Shown piece by piece: positions 1 through 6,151 of a stretch of DNA of 36,519 nucleotides. This stretch comes from Pedobacter sp. HMWF019. Its GTDB lineage: Bacteria > Bacteroidota > Bacteroidia > Sphingobacteriales > Sphingobacteriaceae. The stretch is from the NCBI RefSeq assembly GCF_003061025.1, contig NZ_QAIL01000611.1, forward strand, positions 1 through 36,519. Direction: 5' to 3'. Under the pieces are notes generated by a model that was not told the origin of the DNA, made no database searches, and saw only the letters and a program-made list of their open reading frames with translations. The position numbers and the translations under genes were made by a program. Numbering within the stretch: the first letter of the stretch is position 1; every line of letters begins with the position of its first letter.

Positions 1-689
1 CAGGAAACACAGTATTCATTAGCGGTGGAAGTGCCGGAATAGGATTAGCTATCGCTAAAAAATTAAGCGCCGCTGGTAATAAAGTAATTATCAATGGACG
101 TAATGAAGAGCGTTTGCAAAATGCATTAAAACAATTGGATAATGCAGCTGCTATACAGGGCGATTTGTCTTTGGAAACGGATAGAATCCGCATAGCGGCA
201 GAACTGAAGGAGAAATATCCTGGGGTGAATATCATTGTTAATAATGCGGGCGCCGCCTTTAGTTATCTTCTGAATGAAACTTTAAATGCCCATGAAAAGG
301 CTGCTGTGGAGATGAATACGAACTATATTAGCGTCATCCATTTTACAGAGCTCCTGCTGCCGCATCTGGTGCAACAAACAGAGGCAGCTGTTGTGAATAT
401 TTCCTCAATTGCAGTTTTTGGAAGCCATAAATTACTTCCAACTTATGGTGCAACCAAAGCCGCGTTGCACAGTTACACTGTTGCCTTAAGATACACCTAT
501 GAAGAACAGAAAAATATTCAGATTTATGAAGTATACCCGCCACTTGTAAATACGGAGTTTTCAGCTGAAATAGGGGGTGCAAATGGTATTCCGCCTGCAG
601 AGGTTGCTGATGAGTTCTTTGTTGCGCTCGGAAAAGATCAGTTTGATGTTCCTGTTGGTGATACAAAGCAGTTTTTTAAACAGGCTTGA
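1..689 (+). CDS. Short-chain dehydrogenase/reductase, DltE-like (5' end outside window)
   Basis: NAD(P)-dependent oxidoreductase of the classical SDR family; the substrate is unknown. The reading frame is open from base 3, so the true start codon lies just upstream of the window. The cofactor motif GGSAGIG is encoded at about 24-44, the NNAG motif at about 240-251, the catalytic serine in NISS near 405-407, and the YGATK catalytic Tyr/Lys at 444-458. This is the complete SDR signature set. The protein ends right after VGDTKQFFKQA. DltE-like relatives usually run some 15-20 residues further, so the C-terminus may have been clipped by the same deletion that damaged the next gene. The stop codon overlaps the first recognisable base of the decayed alcohol dehydrogenase. 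The family call is secure; whether the enzyme is still functional is open. Confidence 0.9.
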   Translation, partial: GNTVFISGGSAGIGLAIAKKLSAAGNKVIINGRNEERLQNALKQLDNAAAIQGDLSLETDRIRIAAELKEKYPGVNIIVNNAGAAFSYLLNETLNAHEKAAVEMNTNYISVIHFTELLLPHLVQQTEAAVVNISSIAVFGSHKLLPTYGATKAALHSYTVALRYTYEEQKNIQIYEVYPPLVNTEFSAEIGGANGIPPAEVADEFFVALGKDQFDVPVGDTKQFFKQA

Positions 690-1380
690 TGAAGATGTTC
701 TGGTGGAGGTATACGCATCGCCCGGAAACCTTTAGATGTAAGAAGCGGCTTCTACTCCTCTGGTGGCCCTCACAGCTTTGCAGGCCTTGGTGGAAAGGCC
801 AAAGGTTGTAAATGGGCAAAAAGTGTTTACTCAAGCTGGTTCGGGAGGTGAGAACTATCGCTATACAGCTTGCTAAATATTAGGAGTCAGTGTTGCTACT
901 ACGGCAAGTGCTAAGAGTTTTAGTTTGCTTGAAGGATTAGGTGCTGATGTGATTGTGGATTATAAGATCGAGGATTTTGAAAAACGCTTGGGTAATTATG
1001 ATGTGGTGCTGAACAGCCAGGATAAAAACACACTGGAGAAATCGTTGCACATATTAAAATCTGGGAGGAAGGTTATTTCTATTTCCGGTCCACCGACTCC
1101 CGAATTTGCCAGTGAAATAGGGGCGCCTTAGTTTGTGAAGCTCATACTGTCCTTGATAAGTACCCGTGTTCGGAGATTGGCCAGGAAAAGGAACGTTGAT
1201 TATTCCTTTTTATTCATGCGGGCGCAGGGCGATCAATTAAGTAAAATTACTAAGCTTATAGAGAAAGGAACGATCAGACCTGTGGTGGACAAAGTTTTGC
1301 CTTTTGAAAAAACTAATGATGCATTATCCTATCTGGAAAGTGGGCGTGCAAAAGGAAAAGTCGTCATCAAAATTAAGTAG
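688..1380 (+). pseudogene. Decayed NADP-dependent zinc-type alcohol dehydrogenase / quinone oxidoreductase
   Basis: Fragments in different frames together match an MDR-family oxidoreductase. A short N-terminal piece (DEDVLVEVYAS, then PLDVR in another frame) is followed, after a large apparent deletion, by EAASTPLVALTALQALVE (from 742) and the nucleotide-binding GQKVFTQAGSGG. A frameshift near 850 then leads into TIAIQLAK, and a second near 879 into LGVSVATT. The frame continues through GLGADVIVDYK and VVLNSQ until an in-frame TAG at 1129-1131, where the family normally has Trp (TGG to TAG). After that the same frame resumes with FVKL and runs to the C-terminal GRAKGKVVIKIK. The catalytic N-terminal domain is mostly missing, so no working enzyme can be made. 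With the preceding SDR it was probably a two-gene redox operon. Assignment to this family is confident; the deletion sizes are estimates from family memory. Confidence 0.88.
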
Positions 1381-1468
1381 GAGATATATCGTCTTAAATT
1401 ACCAGAATTGATTTTAGTCGTTCTGCTCATGCACTCGTCATTATCACTTCTTTGAATTTGCAATTCCA

Positions 1469-1491
1469 GACCCTCATCTTGAGGGTCTTTT
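1469..1491 (+). terminator. Rho-independent terminator
   Basis: A perfect 8-bp stem (GACCCTCA / TGAGGGTC) with a 3-nt loop is followed by TTTT. It lies about 90 bp after the decayed dehydrogenase. There is no A-run on the left side, so it acts on the plus strand. Confidence 0.8.
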
Positions 1492-1534
1492 AAATCATTT
1501 TAAATACAAAAAGCCGCTTAACGGTTTGTAAAGT

Positions 1535-1600
1535 CATTTTGTTCATTTACCCGTATCTGCCCGTTTTTATTCGATTTGTTAAAAATGAGCAATAATGAAC
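1535..1600. promoter_or_regulatory. GTTCATT...AATGAAC inverted element upstream of DUF937-OmpA gene
   Basis: CATTTTGTTCATTT (1535-1548) and AATAATGAAC (1591-1600) form an inverted pair about 150 bp before the OmpA-family start. The same two words, in the same order and orientation, occur at 4823-4874 upstream of the RRM gene. The shared words suggest a common binding site or promoter element. The binding factor is unknown. Confidence 0.35.
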
Positions 1601-1751
1601 GACACTTATAGCATGACTTAATTTGCCGATCTATCGGTTTTAGCTTAAATTTAAGAATAGCTTAACATAATTTGCTTTAAATATGTTGTATGGGGATTAA
1701 GAAGGAGGATGGATAGTATTTGTTTGAATTTTCTAACCTAAAACTATAAAC

Positions 1752-3029
1752 ATGAATTTAATTGAAATGATTAAGAATGAAATGAACGGTGATGTCGTTT
1801 CATCTTTAAGCCAAAAAGCTGGTGTAAGCGAGGAAGAGGTTAAAAATGGTCTCTCTGCGGGTGTTCCTGCAGTTCTAGCAGGTGTATTGAAAAATGCAAC
1901 AAGCGGAGGTGATCCTAGTTTTCTGGGGAAAATGTTAGCTGGCGGTGCTGGTAGCGGTGTGGACGATTTGGCAGTTAGTGATCATGAATCTTTATTAGAG
2001 AAAGGAAGATCTTTGTTGAGTGGTTTGTTTGGTGGTGATACCGGATCAGTAACTGAAGCTGTTTCATCTTCCAGTGGTTTAAGCAATGTTAAATCTGCTG
2101 GCTTATTGGCTATGATTGTGCCCTTTATTACAGGTGCTGTTTCGAAACTAATGGTGAGTAAAGGTTGGAGTGTGTCTGATTTGATGACTAAAATCTTTGA
2201 GAGCAAGGATGCAATTGTTGCCGCTTTGCCAAAAGGATTAACAGATTCCCTGGGCCTGGCAAATCTGCATGCAACTCCTGTAGAGATACCAAAAGTGGAG
2301 GTTCGAAAAGCAGAAATACCGAAGGTGTTGCCTATACATACCCATATCCCTGATCAACCAAAGTCAGGTGGTGGTTTTTTAAAGTGGTTGATTATTTTGC
2401 TGGCACTTATTGCAATAAGCTGGTGGATCATTCATAAATATGTATGTAACGGGGCGAAAGTGAGTACAACTTTAGATTCGACGGCTAATGTCGTTAAGGA
2501 GGGAGCAGATACAGCCAAAGCAGCTATTACAGGAACATTAAATGAAGCAGGAGATTTTGTACGGAACCTTGGGGCTAAAGTCAGCAAGAAATTGCCAGAT
2601 GGTACAGAGATCAGTGTTGGCGAGAATTCTGTTGAAAGCCAGTTGATTTCATTTTTGGAAGATAAGGACAGGCCTGTAGATAAAACAACCTGGTTTTCTT
2701 TTGACAGATTGTATTTTGAAACTGGAAAAAGTACCCTGAAATCAGAATCGCAGACGCAGTTGAAAAATATTGCGGCTATTTTGAAAGCCTATCCTCATGT
2801 GGATCTTAAATTGGGTGGTTATACCGATAATACGGGTGATGCGGCAGTGAATAAAAAAATATCGGACGACAGAGCAAATACAGCCATGCAGGCTTTAGTC
2901 AAATTAGGTGTGCCTGCTGAACGTTTAAGTGCAGAGGGTTATGGGACGGAGCATCCGGTAGCAAGCAATGATACGCCAGAGGGAAGGGCACAGAACAGAC
3001 GGATTGATATTCGGGTAACTCAAAAATAG
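1752..3029 (+). CDS. DUF937 (YidB-like) / OmpA peptidoglycan-binding fusion protein
   Basis: Likely an envelope protein that anchors to peptidoglycan. Residues 1 to about 170 are an alanine/glycine/serine-rich DUF937 (YidB-like) domain starting MNLIEMIKNEM. There is no signal peptide. One transmembrane helix lies at about 210-228 (KWLIILLALIAISWWII), followed by a 90-residue linker. An OmpA C-terminal domain occupies about 314-425, with FDRLYFETGKS, GGYTDNTGD and the NRRIDIRV end motif. The inferred topology puts DUF937 in the cytoplasm and OmpA in the periplasm. The ATG follows an AT-rich leader with no strong Shine-Dalgarno. The gene stands alone, bounded by a strong terminator downstream and a candidate regulatory element upstream. 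This domain combination is seen in Bacteroidota, but its function is not established. Confidence 0.9.
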   Translation: MNLIEMIKNEMNGDVVSSLSQKAGVSEEEVKNGLSAGVPAVLAGVLKNATSGGDPSFLGKMLAGGAGSGVDDLAVSDHESLLEKGRSLLSGLFGGDTGSVTEAVSSSSGLSNVKSAGLLAMIVPFITGAVSKLMVSKGWSVSDLMTKIFESKDAIVAALPKGLTDSLGLANLHATPVEIPKVEVRKAEIPKVLPIHTHIPDQPKSGGGFLKWLIILLALIAISWWIIHKYVCNGAKVSTTLDSTANVVKEGADTAKAAITGTLNEAGDFVRNLGAKVSKKLPDGTEISVGENSVESQLISFLEDKDRPVDKTTWFSFDRLYFETGKSTLKSESQTQLKNIAAILKAYPHVDLKLGGYTDNTGDAAVNKKISDDRANTAMQALVKLGVPAERLSAEGYGTEHPVASNDTPEGRAQNRRIDIRVTQK

Positions 3030-3030
3030 G

Positions 3031-3087
3031 GGTATAAACAAAAGCCCCGCTATAGATGATATAGCGGGGCTTTTGTTTATACCTTTT
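3031..3087. terminator. Bidirectional terminator, very long perfect stem
   Basis: A 24-nt arm (3031-3054) is perfectly repeated in inverted form at 3060-3083 around a 5-nt loop (GATGA), with TTTT at 3084-3087. The core is GCCCCGCTATA, flanked by AAAA/TTTT. It sits between the convergent OmpA-family gene and the barrel gene and can serve both strands. Confidence 0.92.
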
Positions 3088-3094
3088 GGGAATG

Positions 3095-3703
3095 TTAAAA
3101 TCTATAAAATATACTGGCCTGAATGCTGTTGTTTGTAAAGTCTCCTAAAATTGTGGATGGTGTTTCCTGTACTTTCTGTAAGCCATAAACATATCTGGCA
3201 CCAAATCCTAAGCCCATTTTAGATTGGTAACCGATACCTCCGGCCATAGCAAAATCAATTTTTTTAGCAAACTTAGCATCGGTTACTCCTCCAATATCTT
3301 CTCTTACTTTAAAACTTGCCTGAGGGCCTGCCTCTACATAAAACCGAGAATTTGTACGGTATTTTAAAAGGATTGGCACTGAGGCGTAAGATAGTTTTAT
3401 ATCTTGTCCGGTAAATGGTCCTGACTTTACTTTGGCTCCTTGTAAGGAGTAAAGAAATTCTTCTGATATCAGGAAATTGTCTGTGATATTGTAGGCCACA
3501 GTTAATCCTGCATGGAAGCCTGGAAGTGGATCTGTTGCAAAGTTAGCATTGGTAAAATTGCTGTAATTCCCTCCTGCGGTAATACCGAAGTCTAATTTTT
3601 TAAAGATTTTCTGAGTGAAACTTTGATTTTCGGAATTGGTTTGACTGAAACCTTTTGTGGCTACTGTAACCAAAACAACTAACATTAATATTAACGTTTT
3701 CAT
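3095..3703 (-). CDS. Outer-membrane beta-barrel (porin-like) protein
   Basis: A 202-aa protein with a clear signal peptide (MKTLILMLVVLVTVATKGFSQ, cut after about residue 20). It is followed by alternating hydrophobic strands and ends in the aromatic IFYRF typical of outer-membrane barrels. Phrases such as FGITAGGNYSNF, YVEAGPQASFKV and GFGARYVYGL match the Bacteroidota porin-family/OMP_b-brl type (PF13568-like). It probably forms a small 8-stranded barrel; substrate or ligand is unknown. It is monocistronic, ends at the shared long-stem terminator, and has a 447-bp non-coding region behind its start. Confidence 0.85.
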   Translation of the reverse strand: MKTLILMLVVLVTVATKGFSQTNSENQSFTQKIFKKLDFGITAGGNYSNFTNANFATDPLPGFHAGLTVAYNITDNFLISEEFLYSLQGAKVKSGPFTGQDIKLSYASVPILLKYRTNSRFYVEAGPQASFKVREDIGGVTDAKFAKKIDFAMAGGIGYQSKMGLGFGARYVYGLQKVQETPSTILGDFTNNSIQASIFYRF

Positions 3704-4150
3704 AAATTCAATTTTTGTTGTCCTTTTTTTAATATTGCCTTATGGCGTGTTGATTTATTGACAACAAAGGTGAGGGTTTGATGAAGGTTCTTTTAGTTGT
3801 ACCTGGCCGAAGCAGACAAAAAGGTAAAAGAACAGGATTGAGCCAGAATGAAATGAAAATCAATTGACTATAAAATATGAATGTTGATTGATTGGTTAGT
3901 GATCATAAAAACTTATGTTCTTTGGGGGTAGACCGGTGCTCAGTTTTCGACCAGAACAGCTTTTGACCAAAGTGAGCTGCAACTCAGATAGGCAGGTAGT
4001 TTTGTGCTTGATGGAGGGATTTACAGCTATATATTGAATATGGAAATTTCTTTTGTTAAACATTTTGACCACTTGTTTAAAAAGAGGGGCGGGGGAAGCT
4101 CTCGACCTGAACCTTCCCCCAAAAACCTCTCCAAAGGGGCTAACTAATAT
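3704..4150. other. Intergenic region, 447 bp, no gene seen
   Basis: No frame gives a convincing protein. The region must hold the promoter of the minus-strand barrel gene. Near 3935-3990 two similar words occur (TTTTCGACCAGA and TTTTGACCAAAG). At 4091-4120 there is a GC-rich hairpin. Part of this stretch could be a very old gene relic, but nothing recognisable remains. Confidence 0.5.
4091..4120. repeat. GC-rich hairpin, possible extragenic repeat
   Basis: GGGGGAAG (4091-4098) pairs with CTTCCCCC (4113-4120) around a 14-nt loop. Flanking AGAGGGG (about 4083-4089) and CCTCTCC (about 4126-4132) could extend the structure. It stands out as G/C-tract rich in an AT-rich spacer and resembles extragenic palindromes. 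It has no good U-tract in the minus direction, so it is not an obvious terminator for the 106-aa gene. Confidence 0.4.
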
Positions 4151-4471
4151 CTAGTGCTTCTCGTGTCTGTCTCTAATTTGTGAGTCTTTCAGATAGATTT
4201 TTTTTCCTTTTTTATTAATGTAATATTTTCGGTTTTTACTGTTGATGTATACATCTGTTCCGTCCGGGGCCTTTTTGCCTTTCCAAACTTTATCTGCCAC
4301 TTTAGATGTGCCCTTTACGGCGACCTCGGCGGTTTTATTGCCTACTTTTTCCGCTGTATTTCCAATTTTTTGGCCTAATGATTCTTTTTTCTCCTGGGCC
4401 TGGCTGTTGAATGCGGCTCCGGTAATTAATCCAAGGGTAAGTAACCCTGCAAAAATGCTTCTTGATTTCAT
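4151..4471 (-). CDS. Small secreted lysine-rich protein of unknown function
   Basis: A 106-aa protein with a signal peptide (hydrophobic LTLGLITGAAF; likely cut after SQA, about residue 25). The mature protein is basic: an alanine/valine/lysine amphipathic helix (KIGNTAEKVGNKTAEVAVKG) is followed by a tail with DGTDVYIN, KYYINKKGKKIYL and RDRHEKH. No known family is recognised. The helix resembles late-embryogenesis/stress-type repeats, which is only an impression. Its start lies 32 bp after the stop of the upstream 66-aa gene, so the two are probably co-transcribed. Confidence 0.7.
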   Translation of the reverse strand: MKSRSIFAGLLTLGLITGAAFNSQAQEKKESLGQKIGNTAEKVGNKTAEVAVKGTSKVADKVWKGKKAPDGTDVYINSKNRKYYINKKGKKIYLKDSQIRDRHEKH

Positions 4472-4503
4472 ACTTAATTTATTAGGTGAGGGACATGTGA
4501 GTT

Positions 4504-4704
4504 CTATCTTTCTTTGACTCTATCGGGATGGAGTAATTGGTCTGAAGCTTGTATAAGCTTGTTTAGTTTTTCATTGTTTTTATGGATCTGATCTTCAATC
4601 TCTGCTTTTCTGATAAGTAAGTGTTGAATGGCAGGATCTTGAGCCAGTCCAATTTGCGATATGGCATTTTTAAGGGCGTTTGCATCGTGGCTTGAATTTT
4701 CCAT
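4504..4704 (-). CDS. Small cytoplasmic coiled-coil protein, unknown function
   Basis: A 66-aa protein starting MENSSHDANALK. An in-frame upstream TTG at 4725 is less likely than this ATG. The middle is helical and charged (LLIRKAEIEDQIHKNNEKLN) and could form a short coiled coil. There is no signal peptide and no recognised family. It is the first gene of a probable two-gene unit with the secreted 106-aa protein and is divergent from the RRM gene, whose regulatory region it shares. Confidence 0.55.
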   Translation of the reverse strand: MENSSHDANALKNAISQIGLAQDPAIQHLLIRKAEIEDQIHKNNEKLNKLIQASDQLLHPDRVKER

Positions 4705-4822
4705 AACATCTATTTTAATGATCAATCTGTCAGTGTCTGGTTAACTGCGACATTAAATTAATTAGAGGCGCTCATCTCAATTATTCTTTAAGTTAAGAAA
4801 ACAAGTCTACAGGATGAAAATC

Positions 4823-4874
4823 CATTTTGTTCATTTTGAATACATTGGCTATTCATTATGACAGAATAATGAAC
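4823..4874. promoter_or_regulatory. GTTCATT...AATGAAC inverted element upstream of RRM gene
   Basis: CATTTTGTTCATTT (4823-4836) and AATAATGAAC (4865-4874) repeat the words found at 1535-1600. The start-to-start distance is 42 bp here against 56 bp there. A CATTATG word (4854-4860) lies between them. The element could serve either of the divergent units. Confidence 0.35.
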
Positions 4875-4998
4875 AAAAGTCTATTTGCTGCTTAACACTT
4901 AAACTTTACAATACTTTAACATATGTAGCCAAAACCTTTTTGGTATCTTAACTGTTATAAAAATATATTAAGAAAAAACAGTATAACTTACACTCACA

Positions 4999-5031
4999 TT
5001 GCAAATTAAACGTATTATTTAGTTACATTTG
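4999..5031 (+). promoter_or_regulatory. Probable Bacteroidota sigma-A promoter of the RRM gene
   Basis: TACATTTG (5024-5031) fits the TAnnTTTG -7 box exactly. ATTG (4998-5001) is a near match to the -33 TTTG, with a slightly long 22-bp spacing. Predicted transcription starts about 15 bp before the ATG at 5051. Confidence 0.45.
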
Positions 5032-5050
5032 TGGAAATTTTTAGACATTA

Positions 5051-5356
5051 ATGAAGATATTTATTACAGGCCTTCCTTTAGAAGTAGGGGAAGATGAATT
5101 AACAGCCGTTTTTGGTGATTTCGGTCAAGTAAAATCACTTAGGATTATCAAAGATCGCGAAACTGGTCAGAGTCGTGGTTTTGGCTTTGTTGAAATGCCA
5201 AACGACGAGGAAGCTAAAGAAGCCATTAAAAGAATGAATGGTGGTGATTACAACGGTAACCGTATTAAAGTTGCTGAAGCACAAGAAAAACCAAATACTG
5301 GTGGAAACGCAGGTGGTGGCTTCAAACGCAACAATAACAGAGAAAGAAGCTTCTAA
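5051..5356 (+). CDS. RRM-domain RNA-binding protein
   Basis: A 101-aa single RNA-recognition-motif protein of the bacterial/cyanobacterial Rbp type. RNP2 is KIFITGLP (residues 2-9) and RNP1 is RGFGFVEM (about 42-49), with the conserved aromatic residues in place. The RRM is followed by a short Gly/Asn/Arg-rich tail (about 80-101, NTGGNAGGGFKRNNNRERSF). In Bacteroidota such proteins are abundant cytoplasmic single-stranded RNA binders linked to post-transcriptional control and cold or stress adaptation; the specific role here is inferred. The gene is monocistronic, with its own promoter and terminator, and shares an upstream motif with the DUF937-OmpA gene. Confidence 0.95.
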   Translation: MKIFITGLPLEVGEDELTAVFGDFGQVKSLRIIKDRETGQSRGFGFVEMPNDEEAKEAIKRMNGGDYNGNRIKVAEAQEKPNTGGNAGGGFKRNNNRERSF

Positions 5357-5400
5357 TTCGCTTTTTTCAGTTGCTTGAATTCTGCAATTAAGATATATCT

Positions 5401-5438
5401 AGCCAGCTATAATATTATTATGGCTGGCTATCTTTTTA
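5401..5438 (+). terminator. Rho-independent terminator after RRM gene
   Basis: AGCCAGCTATAAT and ATTATGGCTGGCT pair as a 13-bp stem (one G-U) around a 3-nt loop at 5401-5429. A T-rich run with TTTTT follows. It lies 14 bp before the next ATG, so the YhhN gene may use a promoter inside or just after it. Confidence 0.8.
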
Positions 5439-5452
5439 TTTGATTCCTATCT

Positions 5453-6151
5453 ATGGGCGTGTTCAAAAAGTACCGTGTTTTCAGTATTTTATATCTTTTT
5501 ATCTTTATTCTGGAACTTATTGCGGAATTTCAGCAGCTAAATACGCTGAGGCTTATCGTAAAGCCTTGTATTGTTTTGTCGCTTGCTATATTTTTTTGTC
5601 TCCAAACCAAATTAAGGGGACGCTTTCATAAAAGGTTGTTCATAGGGCTTCTTTTTGCCTTGGCTGGAGATGTCCTGTTGCTTTTCACTGATGCAAATCC
5701 AAATTACTTTATGTATGGCCTGCTCAGTTTTTTACTGGCACATCTGTTTTATACCAGAGCCTTTTATCTCGACTTCCGGTCTGCACAGGAATTGGATAAA
5801 AAGAATGCAAGGATTGCTATAGCAGCCTGCAGCATCAGCAGCATTGCTTTTTACCTTTTTTTACGCCCTCATCTGGGTGCTTTAAAGCTACCTGTGATGA
5901 TCTATACTTTTGTGATCAGCATGATGCTGATGATGTCTGTTTTTAGAAACCTTCGTGTGAATAAAGAAAGCTTTATACTTGTTTTTGCCGGTGCCATTCT
6001 TTTTATATTGTCAGATGGCCTGTTGGCTTATAATAAATTTGTTTCCTCTTTTAGTTTTGCTGGTGTTTGTGTTATGGCTACCTATATGCTTGCGCAATAC
6101 CTTATTGTTATTGGCGCTGCCGAGAGGACACTTCTTTCTCAAGAACCGTAA
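5453..6151 (+). CDS. YhhN-family membrane protein (lysoplasmalogenase-like)
   Basis: A 232-aa integral membrane protein with about eight hydrophobic helices. Family features include the loop FAFALAGD-like segment (here LFALAGDVLLLF, about 69-80), YGLLSFLLAHLFYTRAF, and the late GAILFILSDGLLAYNKF with an acidic residue in a helix. The YhhN/TMEM86 family includes lysoplasmalogenases that hydrolyse vinyl-ether lysophospholipids; the bacterial substrate is not established. The ATG at 5453 comes straight after the RRM terminator, with no clear Shine-Dalgarno. The last 44 bp overlap the antiparallel end of pbpC. Confidence 0.85.
   Translation: MGVFKKYRVFSILYLFIFILELIAEFQQLNTLRLIVKPCIVLSLAIFFCLQTKLRGRFHKRLFIGLLFALAGDVLLLFTDANPNYFMYGLLSFLLAHLFYTRAFYLDFRSAQELDKKNARIAIAACSISSIAFYLFLRPHLGALKLPVMIYTFVISMMLMMSVFRNLRVNKESFILVFAGAILFILSDGLLAYNKFVSSFSFAGVCVMATYMLAQYLIVIGAAERTLLSQEP

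Larger units (their letters stand above)
1381..1751. other. Intergenic region, 371 bp
   Basis: No coding region is supported. It contains a rho-independent terminator (1469-1491) that closes the decayed dehydrogenase, an inverted GTTCATT/AATGAAC pair (1535-1600), a small palindrome CCGATCTATCGG (near 1626-1637) and an AT-rich leader with several CTTAA/TTAAC runs before the DUF937-OmpA gene. Confidence 0.7.
4705..5050. other. Divergent intergenic region, 346 bp
   Basis: It separates the minus-strand 66-aa gene from the plus-strand RRM gene. It holds the second GTTCATT/AATGAAC pair (4823-4874), AT-rich sequence with CTTTAACATA, and a Bacteroidota-type promoter near 4999-5031. No coding sequence is supported. 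Confidence 0.7.
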
